Source of the DNA: Deferribacteraceae bacterium UBA6799
GTDB lineage: Bacteria > Chrysiogenota > Deferribacteres > Deferribacterales > Geovibrionaceae
Length of the DNA: 64,000 bases
Direction: 5' to 3'
Assembly (NCBI GenBank): GCA_002452335.1
Contig: DKFJ01000012.1
Span: forward strand, 202,553 to 266,552
How positions within the stretch are numbered: position 1 is the first letter of the stretch; each line of letters begins with the position of its first letter. Positions 53,483 to 63,134 of this stretch are shown here, in pieces. The notes under the pieces were generated by a model that was not told the origin of the DNA, did no database searches, and saw only the letters and a program-made list of their open reading frames with translations. Position numbers and translations under genes: made by a program.

Positions 53483-54618
53483 TGAACGACAGGCGGCTTT
53501 TATACATAATAACATTCGCCTCTGTGCTGACATTCTCATCCCTGTACGCCCCGCAGCCGATACAGCCTCTGATAGCCAGAGAGTTCGGGCTCACCATGTC
53601 CGAAGTATCGCTGCTGACCACAGCGTCCATGATACCTCTGGCTGTAGCGCCCATATTTTACGGATATCTGCTGGAGGCGGTTTGCGCCAGAACTGTTCTG
53701 GTCGCCTCGCTGAGCATGCTTGCCCTGTGCCAGTTCATGTTTTACTTTTCACAGAACTACTATCTGCTGGTTTTTATCCGTGTTCTGCTCGGATGCGCCA
53801 TGCCTGCCGTTCTGACAGGTATAATGACATATATATCTGACACATCCGCCAAAACCGATATACAAAAGAATCTGGCGATATACATATCATCAACCATATT
53901 CGGTGGATTTTCAGGCAGATTCTTTTCCGGTCTGCTGTCGCATTATTTCGGCTGGAGGATGATGTTTCTCATACTGGGGTTCAGTCTGCTGACTGCGGCT
54001 CTGCTGATGCGCAGACTGCCTTCCAATAAGGCGTCCATAACCAAGATCAACCCGCAGGCGGCAAAAGAGATTCTGACCGCCGGAATCTTTCCCGCTGTCT
54101 ATCTGATGGTTTTTTTCATGTTTTTCATGTTCGCCGCCGTGCTGAATTTTATCCCATTCCGCATGCGCCAGATCAGCCCCGATTCGGGAGAAATGCTCAT
54201 CGGCGTAATGTATACCGGATATATCATGGGGATCGTGGTGGCGCTGAATATTTTAAAGATAATAAGAGTTATGAGGTCAGAGCAGAACACTATCTTCGCC
54301 GGACTGACGCTTTTCACCGGATCGCTTCTGCTTTTCACTTCCGAAAGTATATGGGTGATGTTTTTCGGTATGTTCGTTTTCTGTTCCGGAATGTTCATGG
54401 CCCATTCCACAGCGGCTGGATACGTCAACAAGATAGCCGATAGGCACAAGGGAGTGACCAACGGGCTCTATGTGGCGTTTTACTACGCCGGAGGAGCGCT
54501 GGGCTCCGTCCTGCCCGGTCTGATATATCAGTCTTTCGGATGGCACGCCTTTCTTACCGTGCTGGGTGTCATCATGTCGTCAGCTCTTCTCGCCGGAAGG
54601 CTGATGCTGAGACGATAA
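53482..54618 (+). CDS. MFS transporter (DHA1-like)
   Basis: The protein has 378 residues and about 12 hydrophobic segments. TM1 opens with SLYAPQPIQPLIAREFG, and motif-A-like and motif-C-like segments are recognisable (FVFIRVLLGCAMPAVL, later GFSGRFFSGLLS). This is the YnfM/arabinose-efflux group by impression. It overlaps the OYE gene by 1 bp; it may export the substrate or product of that enzyme. It is convergent with the ccm operon, ending 1 bp before ccmD. Confidence 0.85.
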   Translation: MNDRRLLYIITFASVLTFSSLYAPQPIQPLIAREFGLTMSEVSLLTTASMIPLAVAPIFYGYLLEAVCARTVLVASLSMLALCQFMFYFSQNYYLLVFIRVLLGCAMPAVLTGIMTYISDTSAKTDIQKNLAIYISSTIFGGFSGRFFSGLLSHYFGWRMMFLILGFSLLTAALLMRRLPSNKASITKINPQAAKEILTAGIFPAVYLMVFFMFFMFAAVLNFIPFRMRQISPDSGEMLIGVMYTGYIMGIVVALNILKIIRVMRSEQNTIFAGLTLFTGSLLLFTSESIWVMFFGMFVFCSGMFMAHSTAAGYVNKIADRHKGVTNGLYVAFYYAGGALGSVLPGLIYQSFGWHAFLTVLGVIMSSALLAGRLMLRR

Positions 54619-54747
54619 CTATTTGTTCTCCAGTGAATCCACTCTGTTCTTCAGATCTTTTATCCTGGAGCCGAGGCTGACGAAATAAGCTCCCAGCAGG
54701 ATGAAGATAACAGCGTAGCCGGCAAAAAGATAATTGAAATTATTCAT
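54619..54747 (-). CDS. ccmD: Heme exporter accessory protein CcmD
   Basis: This 42-codon gene is short but clear: Asn/Tyr-rich N-terminus MNNFNYLFAGYAVIFILL, one membrane helix, then a basic helix ending DSLENK, the shape of CcmD. It overlaps the ccmC stop by 8 bp. In other systems it binds CcmC and CcmE and helps release heme-loaded CcmE from CcmABC. Confidence 0.8.
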   Translation of the reverse strand: MNNFNYLFAGYAVIFILLGAYFVSLGSRIKDLKNRVDSLENK

Positions 54748-55417
54748 GATTTTCTCCGAGAGAATCTATTTTTCTGTTGAGTGACGCTATCGTCACACGT
54801 TTAATCATCATAGCCAGATAGAGCAGGGAAAAGGCAAATATAGCAAAGAGCATGGCATTCAGCATATCCGGATGGAGTCCGCCGCCGCCCTTCTGAACAA
54901 CATTGGGGTGGATAGTTCTCCACCATCTGATGGAAAAGAACACTATGGGAACGTCTATGAAGCCGATAATGCCTATCGCCGCTGCGAATTTCGCCCTTTT
55001 ATCAGCCTCTTCGATAAATTTTCTGAGCATGATGTATCCGGCATATATGAACCACAGGATAGTGGTGGTGGTCAGTCTGGGATCCCATGTCCACCAGACG
55101 CCCCAGATGGGTCTGGCCCAGATGGGACCTGTTATCAGAACTATCGTACAGAACAGAATACCTATCTCTGCCGAGCTTTCGGCTATGTCGTCAAACCTGT
55201 AGTCCTGCTTTATCAGAAAAAGTATGCTGAACACAAACGTGATGAAAAAAGCGAAAAATGCTATCCACGCCGATGCCACATGAAAATAGAATATTCTTTG
55301 AACAGCGCCCATCACTTTTTCTGATGGAGCCGATACCAGCGCAATATAAAGAGCAATGGTTATGAATGATACCATCAGGATATCAAGTGATTTAACGCTA
55401 AAGATTTTTTTTAACAT
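54740..55417 (-). CDS. ccmC: Heme exporter/handling protein CcmC
   Basis: The protein has 225 residues and six membrane helices. The tryptophan-rich heme motif WGVWWTWDPRLT near residue 113 and flanking histidines (YFHVASAW, TIHPNV) are the CcmC signature. It loads heme onto CcmE. It follows ccmB by 1 nt. Confidence 0.95.
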   Translation of the reverse strand: MLKKIFSVKSLDILMVSFITIALYIALVSAPSEKVMGAVQRIFYFHVASAWIAFFAFFITFVFSILFLIKQDYRFDDIAESSAEIGILFCTIVLITGPIWARPIWGVWWTWDPRLTTTTILWFIYAGYIMLRKFIEEADKRAKFAAAIGIIGFIDVPIVFFSIRWWRTIHPNVVQKGGGGLHPDMLNAMLFAIFAFSLLYLAMMIKRVTIASLNRKIDSLGENHE

Positions 55418-55418
55418 A

Positions 55419-56096
55419 TCAGTCCTCTACGATAAAATCGAACACAGCGAAAACAACGACTGTAAATATAATATCAAATGAGCCCAGCAGCTTCAACCAT
55501 TTGTCGGCGTCCGCCGGATCGTGCCCAAGTATATAAACGTTCAGCGCCTGAACAGAAGCCAGTATCACAGGCACTATCACAGGCAGAAGAAGGAGCGGAA
55601 GCATGACCTCACGGGTTCTGGTGTTCACCGAAATGATGGAGAACAGTGTACCCAGAATGGAAAAACCGTATGTGCCAAGCACGAATATGACAGCCGGCAT
55701 AAAGCCGTTGGCAAAAATATTAACGTTATACAGCACCATAAAGAGCGGAATGGTAAAAATCTCCACAAGGGTGATGAACAGAAAATTGCTCGCCGCCTTG
55801 CCGAAAAATATAGCGCTTCTGTCCACGGGAGCCAGCAGGAGCGCCGAAAAATTGCCGCCTGTTATCTCGCTCATCATGGATTTGTTCAGTCCCAGAATTC
55901 CGGCAAATACGAATGACATCCACAGGATGCCCCCTGCCACCTCGTTTTTGAACTCTGAGCCGGGTTCGAAGATAAAGCTGAATACCACGACCGTCAGCAC
56001 GGAGAACAGCAGCATGGAGACCACTATCTCTCTGGACTTAAGCTCGTGGAGAAGGTCTTTGTTTATAATAGCTAAAACGGTGCTGAGATATTTCAT
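55419..56096 (-). CDS. ccmB: Heme exporter membrane subunit CcmB
   Basis: The protein has 225 residues and six hydrophobic segments. The start 'NKDLLHELKSREIVVSMLLFSVLTVVVFSF' type region and GGILWMSFVFAGILGL near residue 60 are typical. It partners the ATPase CcmA; the ATG overlaps the ccmA stop by 4 bp. Confidence 0.94.
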   Translation of the reverse strand: MKYLSTVLAIINKDLLHELKSREIVVSMLLFSVLTVVVFSFIFEPGSEFKNEVAGGILWMSFVFAGILGLNKSMMSEITGGNFSALLLAPVDRSAIFFGKAASNFLFITLVEIFTIPLFMVLYNVNIFANGFMPAVIFVLGTYGFSILGTLFSIISVNTRTREVMLPLLLLPVIVPVILASVQALNVYILGHDPADADKWLKLLGSFDIIFTVVVFAVFDFIVED

Positions 56097-56803
56097 CTGC
56101 TCACCGCCTCGGTGTATTTATGCTCGAAATCAGTTATGCTGATGTCGCTCTTGTTCATATCCAGCACCAGCGAGCCGCCCTTGATGATAGCCAGACGTGA
56201 AGCGGCGTCGTAGCCCTGCTTCATGTTGTGCGTCACCATGATGATGGTTTTATGCTCTCCGAAGAGCTCCGTCAGAATGCGTGTCAGAATATCGGAAGCG
56301 TGAGTGTCCAGCCCTGTGTAGGGCTCGTCCAGAACCACTATGTCCGGATCGTGCAGCAGCGCTCTGGTGATGGACAGCCTCTGGAGCATGCCTCTGGAAT
56401 ATCCCCTCACCTTATCGTTGCGCCTTTTATAAAGCTCCACCTTGTCCAGCAGAGTCTTGATGCGGTCGTCTATGTCCGCCACATTGTACATTTTGGCATA
56501 GAAGCGCAGGTTTTCCATAGCGGTCAGCTCGGAGTAGAGAAACGGCTGATGGGATATCACGCCGAATTTACTGCGAAAGCTGTCCTGAAGTTTGTTCAGA
56601 GGAACAGATTCATAGAGTATCTGTCCGGATGTCGGCGCTGTCATAGTGCATAACAGCTTCAGAAAGGTGGATTTGCCGGCGCCGTTCGGTCCGAATATAC
56701 TGACGAACTCGCCTTTATTAAAGGAGACGGACACACCCCTCAAAGCGTGGATGTGTCCGTATTTTTTATTTACGTTTTTAAACTCGACTAAGGATTCAGG
56801 CAT
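56093..56803 (-). CDS. ccmA: Cytochrome c maturation ABC ATPase CcmA
   Basis: The protein has 236 residues from the ATG at 56803 (a start at 56830 is also possible; neither has a well-spaced RBS). Walker A is GPNGAGKST, the signature YSRGMLQRLSITRALLHDP and Walker B IVVLDEPYTGLD. ATP hydrolysis by CcmAB drives release of heme-CcmE. It overlaps the ccmF stop. Confidence 0.94.
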   Translation of the reverse strand: MPESLVEFKNVNKKYGHIHALRGVSVSFNKGEFVSIFGPNGAGKSTFLKLLCTMTAPTSGQILYESVPLNKLQDSFRSKFGVISHQPFLYSELTAMENLRFYAKMYNVADIDDRIKTLLDKVELYKRRNDKVRGYSRGMLQRLSITRALLHDPDIVVLDEPYTGLDTHASDILTRILTELFGEHKTIIMVTHNMKQGYDAASRLAIIKGGSLVLDMNKSDISITDFEHKYTEAVSR

Positions 56804-58715
56804 CCCTTTTTGTCCTGCCCGAAATTCCATAAAGACCGCCCAGAACCATCACCACGCAGCCGATCCATATCCATGTGATAAAAGGCTGATATACCGCCTG
56901 TATTCCCACATAGTTCTCCGTCTTGCTATAGCTGGAGAGGATCAGATAAAGGTCGCCTGTCAGCTTGGAGTTGATAGCCACCTCGGCGAAGGCCTCTTCG
57001 TTCTTTTCATAAAAGCGTCTCTCGGGCGCCAGTGTCAGCACCTTTTTGTCACCCTTATAAACGGAAACCGGAGCGTATGCGGAAACGTAGTTCTGCATCT
57101 GTCTGAAAGAGATATCGCCTACTTTCAGATCATATCCGGCGAACTCGAACTGCTCTCCGGGAGCTACCACTACATCCTTCTGGAGGTTGTAGAATGATGA
57201 GGCGATAACGCCGTATGCCACCATCACTACACCGATATGAACTATCATACCGCCGAAGAATCTTCTGTTGCTGGTCAGAACACTGACCCCGCCCGCCTTA
57301 ACGGATGAGACTATTCTGGTGATGATAGTCACCAGAGAAAAGGTGGTGAAACCGGTCAGCACCATAGGCAGAGGATGACCCTTGCCTGTGGCGGCGAGAT
57401 ATACCATTGCCAGCACCATAGCAATGGTGGACGGCATAAGTTTTCTTATCAGCTCGTTTCTGTTCTCTGTGCCGCCGAAAGACATCAGAGGCGCCAGACC
57501 GCCCGCAAGCAGCAGCAGCATGAAGAAAGGAGCGGAAACTTTATTATAGTAGGGTATCCCCACTGTGATCTTGTCCGACATTACCATTCCGGAGAGAACA
57601 GGCATCATGGTCCCCACCAGAATAACTATGGTGAGCCCCAGAAACAGCCAGTTGGAAAGGAAGAACAGACCGTCACGGGAGAAAAAATTAAACTTAACGT
57701 CATCTTTGTCAGCCAGATTCTGCATCATAGGCATCAGATATCTGACGAATATCGCTGTTGTCAGAACGATGAAAAAGAGGAAGAAATATCCCAGAGGAGA
57801 TTTGGAGAAAGTATGCACTGAATCCAGCACACCGCTTCTGGTGATATATGTTCCGAAGAGACACAGCTCGAACGACAGAAGCGCCAGCATGTGTGTCCAT
57901 ATTTTCAGTCTGCCTTTGCGCTCATACATAAAAGCTGAGTGCAGAAGAGCTGTGGATGTAAGCCACGGCAGCAGAGAAGCGTTCTCCACCGGGTCCCATG
58001 CCCAGTATCCGCCCCAGCCCAGCTCAACATAAGCCCATTCGCCGCCCAGAACGATACCGATGGTCAGGAAAACCCATGTTATCATCGTCCATTTGCGTGT
58101 GTCCGCTGCCCATGCCGCTGATGTGTCTCTGCTCATCAGAGCAGCCAGAGCGTGTCCCACTGTGATGGTGAATCCCACATACCCCAGAAAAAGGGTGGGC
58201 GGGTGATACAGCATACCGGGGTTCTGAAGCAGGGGGTTCATTCCCAGTCCGTCCGGAGGGAAGAAATCCAGCTCATGGAAAGGGTTGGTCACGAATATCG
58301 TGAGTATCAGAAAGAATGTAGATGTCAGGGCAGATGTGGCGAGCACCGCTGACCTGTATTTTGTGTCATAATTTTTTGTCCGGAAGATCTCTATGGCGGC
58401 AAACACTGTCACCAGCCAGCCCCAGAAGAGCAGAGAACCCGCCTGTCCTGCCCACCATCCGCTTATTTTATATACGAACGGCAGTTTCAGGTCGGTGTAC
58501 TGAGCCACATATTCCATCTTGAAATATCCGGTGGCCAGAGCATACACCAGCACGCAGGAGGCCAGTGACGCAGCTGCGGTCTGTCCAAGCATGAACCAGT
58601 CAGCCAGTTTGGCATTCTCCTTAGATTGTGTAGCAACGGCATAGGCATACATGCCGAACGCGGCAAAACCCGCAAATAAACCAAGTATTTGAAATAAATT
58701 ACCTAACTGTCCCAT
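56796..58715 (-). CDS. ccmF: Cytochrome c heme lyase CcmF
   Basis: The protein has 639 residues and about 15 membrane helices. The periplasmic tryptophan-rich motif WGGYWAWDPVENASLLPW near residue 235 and heme-ligand histidines are present. CcmF ligates heme from CcmE to the apocytochrome CXXCH motifs. It lies between ccmE (57-nt gap) and ccmA. Confidence 0.96.
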   Translation of the reverse strand: MGQLGNLFQILGLFAGFAAFGMYAYAVATQSKENAKLADWFMLGQTAAASLASCVLVYALATGYFKMEYVAQYTDLKLPFVYKISGWWAGQAGSLLFWGWLVTVFAAIEIFRTKNYDTKYRSAVLATSALTSTFFLILTIFVTNPFHELDFFPPDGLGMNPLLQNPGMLYHPPTLFLGYVGFTITVGHALAALMSRDTSAAWAADTRKWTMITWVFLTIGIVLGGEWAYVELGWGGYWAWDPVENASLLPWLTSTALLHSAFMYERKGRLKIWTHMLALLSFELCLFGTYITRSGVLDSVHTFSKSPLGYFFLFFIVLTTAIFVRYLMPMMQNLADKDDVKFNFFSRDGLFFLSNWLFLGLTIVILVGTMMPVLSGMVMSDKITVGIPYYNKVSAPFFMLLLLAGGLAPLMSFGGTENRNELIRKLMPSTIAMVLAMVYLAATGKGHPLPMVLTGFTTFSLVTIITRIVSSVKAGGVSVLTSNRRFFGGMIVHIGVVMVAYGVIASSFYNLQKDVVVAPGEQFEFAGYDLKVGDISFRQMQNYVSAYAPVSVYKGDKKVLTLAPERRFYEKNEEAFAEVAINSKLTGDLYLILSSYSKTENYVGIQAVYQPFITWIWIGCVVMVLGGLYGISGRTKRDA

Positions 58716-58772
58716 AAATCTCCCTTTAAATCGAAATCATACTAAAATTGTTTCAATAAAGACAGCGAAAAA

Positions 58773-59183
58773 CTATTTTTGTTCAACGTCCGCTTCATAT
58801 TTTGAAGGACATTTTGTAAGCACGGACGCAGCCTTGAATATATGGTTCTCTGTATCGTACTTGCCTTCGACAATAACGTGTATGCCGACCTTAAAAGTAT
58901 CGGGGATTATACCGTTATATACAACGTTCATTGTGTCTTCGCTTCCCTTGATATCTTTTATGGTGAACGCAAGATACTGTTTTTTGAAATCCTTGCTGAG
59001 ATCCTCCGGCATAACTTCGCCTGTGACCCTCATTCCTTTGGCGTTATATTTTTCGGGATTCTGTTTCACCTCTGACACTTCGAGATAATATACGCTCTCC
59101 GACCTGAAGCTGGTGAAGAACAGATATCCAACCACGCAGACGAATACCACACCCGCCAATATAAACTTGTAAGATTTCTTCAT
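58773..59183 (-). CDS. ccmE: Heme chaperone CcmE, cysteine (CxxxY) type
   Basis: The protein has 136 residues with an N-terminal anchor (about 7-24) and the OB-fold region (YNAKGMRVTGEV, PDTFKVGIHVIVEGKY). The heme-attachment motif near the C-terminus, which is HxxxY in common CcmE, reads CPSKY here, i.e. CxxxY. This is the variant known from Desulfovibrio and archaea in the modified system I. It starts the ccmEFABCD operon; no ccmH or ccmI gene is seen nearby. Confidence 0.93.
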   Translation of the reverse strand: MKKSYKFILAGVVFVCVVGYLFFTSFRSESVYYLEVSEVKQNPEKYNAKGMRVTGEVMPEDLSKDFKKQYLAFTIKDIKGSEDTMNVVYNGIIPDTFKVGIHVIVEGKYDTENHIFKAASVLTKCPSKYEADVEQK

Positions 59184-59264
59184 TATTCCCTCTGATAATT
59201 TTTATTCCTCTTATGATGTGAAATATTGATTGCTTTATCAAGAAAAAATTTATAAATAATGTAA

Positions 59265-60005
59265 ATGGACAATATATCTTACTACACCGCCTTTTTAGCA
59301 GGCGTACTTTCTTTTTTATCACCATGCGTTTTACCTCTTCTGCCCGGATACCTCTCATTCATGTCGGGGGAATCCATAGAAACGCTGACTTCCGGAGACA
59401 AGAAAACAGCCAAGCTGAAAGTTTTTCTCGGCGCTGTTTTTTTCGGTCTGGGTTTTATGCTGGTTTTCGTTCTTCTGGGCGCCAGCGCAACCAAAATCGG
59501 TATTTTTCTTAAAGACTACAAGCTGATCATAGGCAAGGTCGCCGGAGTTATCATCATCATACTCGGTCTGCATATGCTCGGCGTTTTCCACATCAGAAAA
59601 CTGATGTCACATAAAAAATGGAACTACACCGCCAAATCCGGCGCTCCGTTCTTTATCAACGCTTTTCTTCTGGGCGTGGCTTTTGTTTTCGGCTGGACAC
59701 CCTGCATAGGTCCTATTCTGGCGGGGATACTCTCTATGGCGGCTTCCGAGGAGACCGTGGGCAAAGGCATGCTGATGCTCTCCGTCTTCGGGTTCGGTCT
59801 GTGGATACCTTTTCTGCTGTCAGCCATGGCTGTCGGATTTGTATTCAGCTCTGTGCGCAAGGCGGGCAAGATCGTCATGATAGTGGAGAAAGCATCGGGA
59901 ATACTTCTGATCATCATTGGTTTTCTGATGGCGACAGACAGTCTTCAGACCATCAGCATATATCTCTTCAAGTGGTTTCCGTTCCTCAGCAATATCAATT
60001 TTTGA
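59265..60005 (+). CDS. ccdA: CcdA-type thiol-disulfide transporter for cytochrome c maturation
   Basis: The protein has 246 residues and six membrane helices. Conserved cysteines are in LSPCVLPLLPGYLS (about residue 21) and GWTPCIGPILAGIL (about residue 146), the CcdA/DsbD active pair. It passes reducing power to the periplasm to keep CXXCH thiols reduced. It is divergent from ccmE across 81 bp. Confidence 0.94.
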   Translation: MDNISYYTAFLAGVLSFLSPCVLPLLPGYLSFMSGESIETLTSGDKKTAKLKVFLGAVFFGLGFMLVFVLLGASATKIGIFLKDYKLIIGKVAGVIIIILGLHMLGVFHIRKLMSHKKWNYTAKSGAPFFINAFLLGVAFVFGWTPCIGPILAGILSMAASEETVGKGMLMLSVFGFGLWIPFLLSAMAVGFVFSSVRKAGKIVMIVEKASGILLIIIGFLMATDSLQTISIYLFKWFPFLSNINF

Positions 60006-60012
60006 TACGAAA

Positions 60013-60110
60013 CTGTCACTGCGAGGAGCTTCAAGTCCTTCCACTGAGGATTCACACTGCTTATCATCTACCAGATTTATGAGATTACTTCGCTGCGCTC
60101 GTAACGACAG
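60013..60110. repeat. REP-like repeat between ccdA and the gspF-like gene
   Basis: CTGTCACTGCGAG (60013-60025) and GAGATTACTTCGCTGCGCTCGTAACGACAG (60081-60110) are imperfect inverted ends around 55 bp. They match the family seen at 37994-38054 and, in part, 35566-35600. Confidence 0.6.
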
Positions 60111-60113
60111 AGA

Positions 60114-61322
60114 TTAGGCAGGCATGCTGGAAATAAGAGTAAAGATGGGACCCATAAGACCTATCATAATAATAAGCATGAAAACACCGATCACGCCGAT
60201 CACTATAGGCTCTATCATCTTCGACATATTGGTCGCCAGCATATCAACCTTATAGTAATAATGCTCCGCAACGTTGCCCAGCTGTCCGTCCAGATTTCCC
60301 GTCTGCTCCCCTATCCCGATCATTCTGGTAACCAGCTTCGGATACAGGTTCTGTTCCGCCAGAGCCTGAGAAAAAGAGGAACCGGACGCTATCATGTCTC
60401 TGACATTGTATATGGATCTTTTATACACAGTGTTTGTCATGCTCTCTTCCATGATGTTCAGAGCGGTATACAGAGGCAGACCGGCGGTTATCATCAGGCG
60501 GATATACTCCGCTATGAACGCGAAATTAAAATTAGACACCACAAGCCCTATGACGGGCAGCTTCAGCATAAGCATATCTGTATGATATCTGTATTTTACA
60601 TTATTTTTTCTCAGCGCCGAGTTGGCTATCACTAAGACCACAGCGGCCGCCGCCAGATACAGGATATAGCTCTCCATGAACCCTGACAGAGCCATGATGA
60701 ACCTTGTGGTGGGAGGCAGGGAGATATTGAACGATCTGAACGCCTCTATCATCTTCGGCATGACCACCACCAGCCAGAAGATCATCACCGCCATCATAGC
60801 GAAAAAAGCAAAGGCGGGATAAATCAGAGCTGATTTGGTCTTTGATTTCAGGTCGGACATTTTTTTCAGATGCTGGGCGGCGTTCTTCAGTGTGTTGTCA
60901 AGCTGCCCCGTCTCCTCGCCGATATGCACCAGATTCACCACAACATCGGTAAACACGTCGGTATATTTCGATATGGCTCTGGAGAAGGTCATACCCATCT
61001 GCAGACGGCTGCTGATATCAGACAGTATATCGCCCATCGCCTGATTGTCCGCGTCCTCTGCCAGATCGCCCAGAGCGGAGGTGATAGGCATTCCGGATTT
61101 TACTATCATATGCAGGTTGTCTATGGTCTCTATAACCTCCTGCATCTTTATCTTTTTTCTGCGTATAAAAAAACGTGAGAGCGCTGAAATCTTATCAACA
61201 CCGACAACATTCACGCCCAGATTGCTCAGATAACCGGCAATATCTTCACCCGGCTCGACCTCTATGGTTTTTCTGACTGTTTTTCCGGCGGAATCCAGTA
61301 TCCTGACTCTATACATATCCAT
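60114..61322 (-). CDS. GspF/PilC-type inner membrane platform protein
   Basis: The protein has 402 residues. Two repeated GspF domains are seen: one around 60-195 (NLHMIVKSGMPITSAL, GEETGQLDNTLKNAA) and one around 255-395 (YIRLMITAGLPLYTALNI, GEQTGNLDGQLGNVAEHYY), with three membrane helices near 165-190, 215-235 and 370-395. It forms the inner-membrane platform driven by the ATPase encoded directly upstream (stop-start overlap TAATG). Confidence 0.9.
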   Translation of the reverse strand: MDMYRVRILDSAGKTVRKTIEVEPGEDIAGYLSNLGVNVVGVDKISALSRFFIRRKKIKMQEVIETIDNLHMIVKSGMPITSALGDLAEDADNQAMGDILSDISSRLQMGMTFSRAISKYTDVFTDVVVNLVHIGEETGQLDNTLKNAAQHLKKMSDLKSKTKSALIYPAFAFFAMMAVMIFWLVVVMPKMIEAFRSFNISLPPTTRFIMALSGFMESYILYLAAAAVVLVIANSALRKNNVKYRYHTDMLMLKLPVIGLVVSNFNFAFIAEYIRLMITAGLPLYTALNIMEESMTNTVYKRSIYNVRDMIASGSSFSQALAEQNLYPKLVTRMIGIGEQTGNLDGQLGNVAEHYYYKVDMLATNMSKMIEPIVIGVIGVFMLIIMIGLMGPIFTLISSMPA

Positions 61323-62992
61323 TACAGAGCAACCCTCAGAATCTCCTCAGGAGTGGTGACGCCGTTCATCATCTTAATAAGTCCCGATTCCAGTATGGGT
61401 ATCATTCCCCGCTCCACGGCGGTGGTGAATATTTTCAGCGGTGAGGCTCCGGTCACTATCAGGTCGCCTATGACATCATCGATCTCCAGAAACTCGCTGA
61501 TGACTCCCCTGCCGGAATATCCGGTGTTCTTGCACATCTCACATCCCTGACCCCGCATGTACTTCACATCGGAGTCGAAGGATATGCCGTTTCTGGCGAG
61601 CATCTCCTCCGGAATACCCATGCCCAGCAGCTTAGCCCCGGTGATGGTCTCTTCCCTGCGGCAGAATATGCACACCTTTCTGACGAGCCTCTGAGCCAGA
61701 ATGCCGCCCACGCCGGAGGCTATCATGTAGTCTTTGATATTCATCTCCAACAGACGGGGGATAGCCGTAACAGCGTCGTTTGTGTGCAGTGTGGACAGCA
61801 CAAGGTGACCTGTGATAGCGGCTCTCATTGCCATTTCCGATGTTTCCTCGTCCCTCATCTCACCCAGAAGAATAACATCCGGGTCCTGTCTGAGAAACGC
61901 TCTCATGGCACGGGCGAAGGTATATCCCGCCTTTTCGTTGACCTGAGTCTGTTTTATGAACGGAAACTTGTATTCTATAGGGTCTTCCGCTGTCAGAACC
62001 TTTCTCTGAAGGGAGTTTATCTTTCTGAGTGAGGCATAGAGAGTGGTGGTCTTGCCCGATCCGGTGGGACCTGTGACCAGAAGTATGCCGTGGGGTCTGG
62101 AGAGCTGTTTTTCCAGCCTGTGCTGTGTGGGTTTTTCGAAACCCAGCCCGTCCATGTTGAACAAAGACACGTTCTTGGACAGCACTCTCATAACCATCCC
62201 CTCGCCGTAAACAGTAGGGATGGTGGATATCCTGATGTCGAAGAACTCATCGAAAAAAGTATGGGTCATGGAACCGTCCTGAGGCAGGCGCTGTTCGGCT
62301 ATGTCCATTCCGGACATGATCTTGACACGGGAGGTGATGACCGAGTGCATCTCTTTCGGAAAGACATAGAAGTGGCGGAGTATACCGTCCACCCTGTAAA
62401 AGACGTGTGTGCCTATGTCCTCCGGAGATATGTGGATGTCAGTCGCTCTGGAGATGATGGCGCTGTTGATTATCAGCTCCAGCAGATAGGGTATCTCTGT
62501 CTGGTTGCCTGTTCTGACAGCCTTGGACACTATCTTTGCGATCTCTTCATCTATGGGTCTTTCCAGAAGGAAATAGTTGATCTCTATGTTTTTAAAAATG
62601 GTCTCTTTATCGGCTACGAATATCTCTATATCTTTTCCGGCCTTGCGTTTCAGAATGTCCAGAGTGTTGATGTTGAAAGGATCGGCAACGGCAACTATCA
62701 GCCTGTCCGGTCTGTTCTCCAGAGGGATTATCTCCAGCTGTTTGGCTATGCTTCTGTCGAAGAGTTTCAGCGCATCCAGAGACGGCGGGTGCTCGTTCAG
62801 GTCTATGTATGGTTTTCCGGACTGTTTGGCAACTACCAGAGCGATCTCTCTGGGTGAGACGAACGACAGCTCGATGAGTATCTCGCCCAGCAGCTTGTCT
62901 CTTATCTTCTTCACTTCCAGAGCGACCTGAATCTGCTCCTCGGTGACGTATCCGTAATCTTTTAAAAGCTGACCTACGGTTTTCTTAGACAT
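61322..62992 (-). CDS. GspE/PilB-type secretion ATPase
   Basis: The protein has 556 residues from the ATG at 62992, which has AGAGGG eight nt upstream. An N-terminal MshEN/T2SSE domain (about 1-150) precedes the ATPase core with Walker A GPTGSGKTTT, Asp box, Walker B ILLGEMRDEET and the His box STLHTNDAV. The tetracysteine zinc site is CIFC ... CEMC. It powers pseudopilus or pilus assembly. Paired with the GspF-like gene only, it could serve type II secretion or type IV pili. Confidence 0.93.
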   Translation of the reverse strand: MSKKTVGQLLKDYGYVTEEQIQVALEVKKIRDKLLGEILIELSFVSPREIALVVAKQSGKPYIDLNEHPPSLDALKLFDRSIAKQLEIIPLENRPDRLIVAVADPFNINTLDILKRKAGKDIEIFVADKETIFKNIEINYFLLERPIDEEIAKIVSKAVRTGNQTEIPYLLELIINSAIISRATDIHISPEDIGTHVFYRVDGILRHFYVFPKEMHSVITSRVKIMSGMDIAEQRLPQDGSMTHTFFDEFFDIRISTIPTVYGEGMVMRVLSKNVSLFNMDGLGFEKPTQHRLEKQLSRPHGILLVTGPTGSGKTTTLYASLRKINSLQRKVLTAEDPIEYKFPFIKQTQVNEKAGYTFARAMRAFLRQDPDVILLGEMRDEETSEMAMRAAITGHLVLSTLHTNDAVTAIPRLLEMNIKDYMIASGVGGILAQRLVRKVCIFCRREETITGAKLLGMGIPEEMLARNGISFDSDVKYMRGQGCEMCKNTGYSGRGVISEFLEIDDVIGDLIVTGASPLKIFTTAVERGMIPILESGLIKMMNGVTTPEEILRVAL

Positions 62993-63134
62993 GTGAATTC
63001 CCTCTGTGATTCTACTGATTCTATCAAAATATCTGATGGTTAGTAAAGCGAAAATGCTCGGAGAAATACCGTAACATAAGTGTTTACTGATACGGATTAA
63101 CACCTTATACTCTAAGAGATATCAGAGGTGATAA

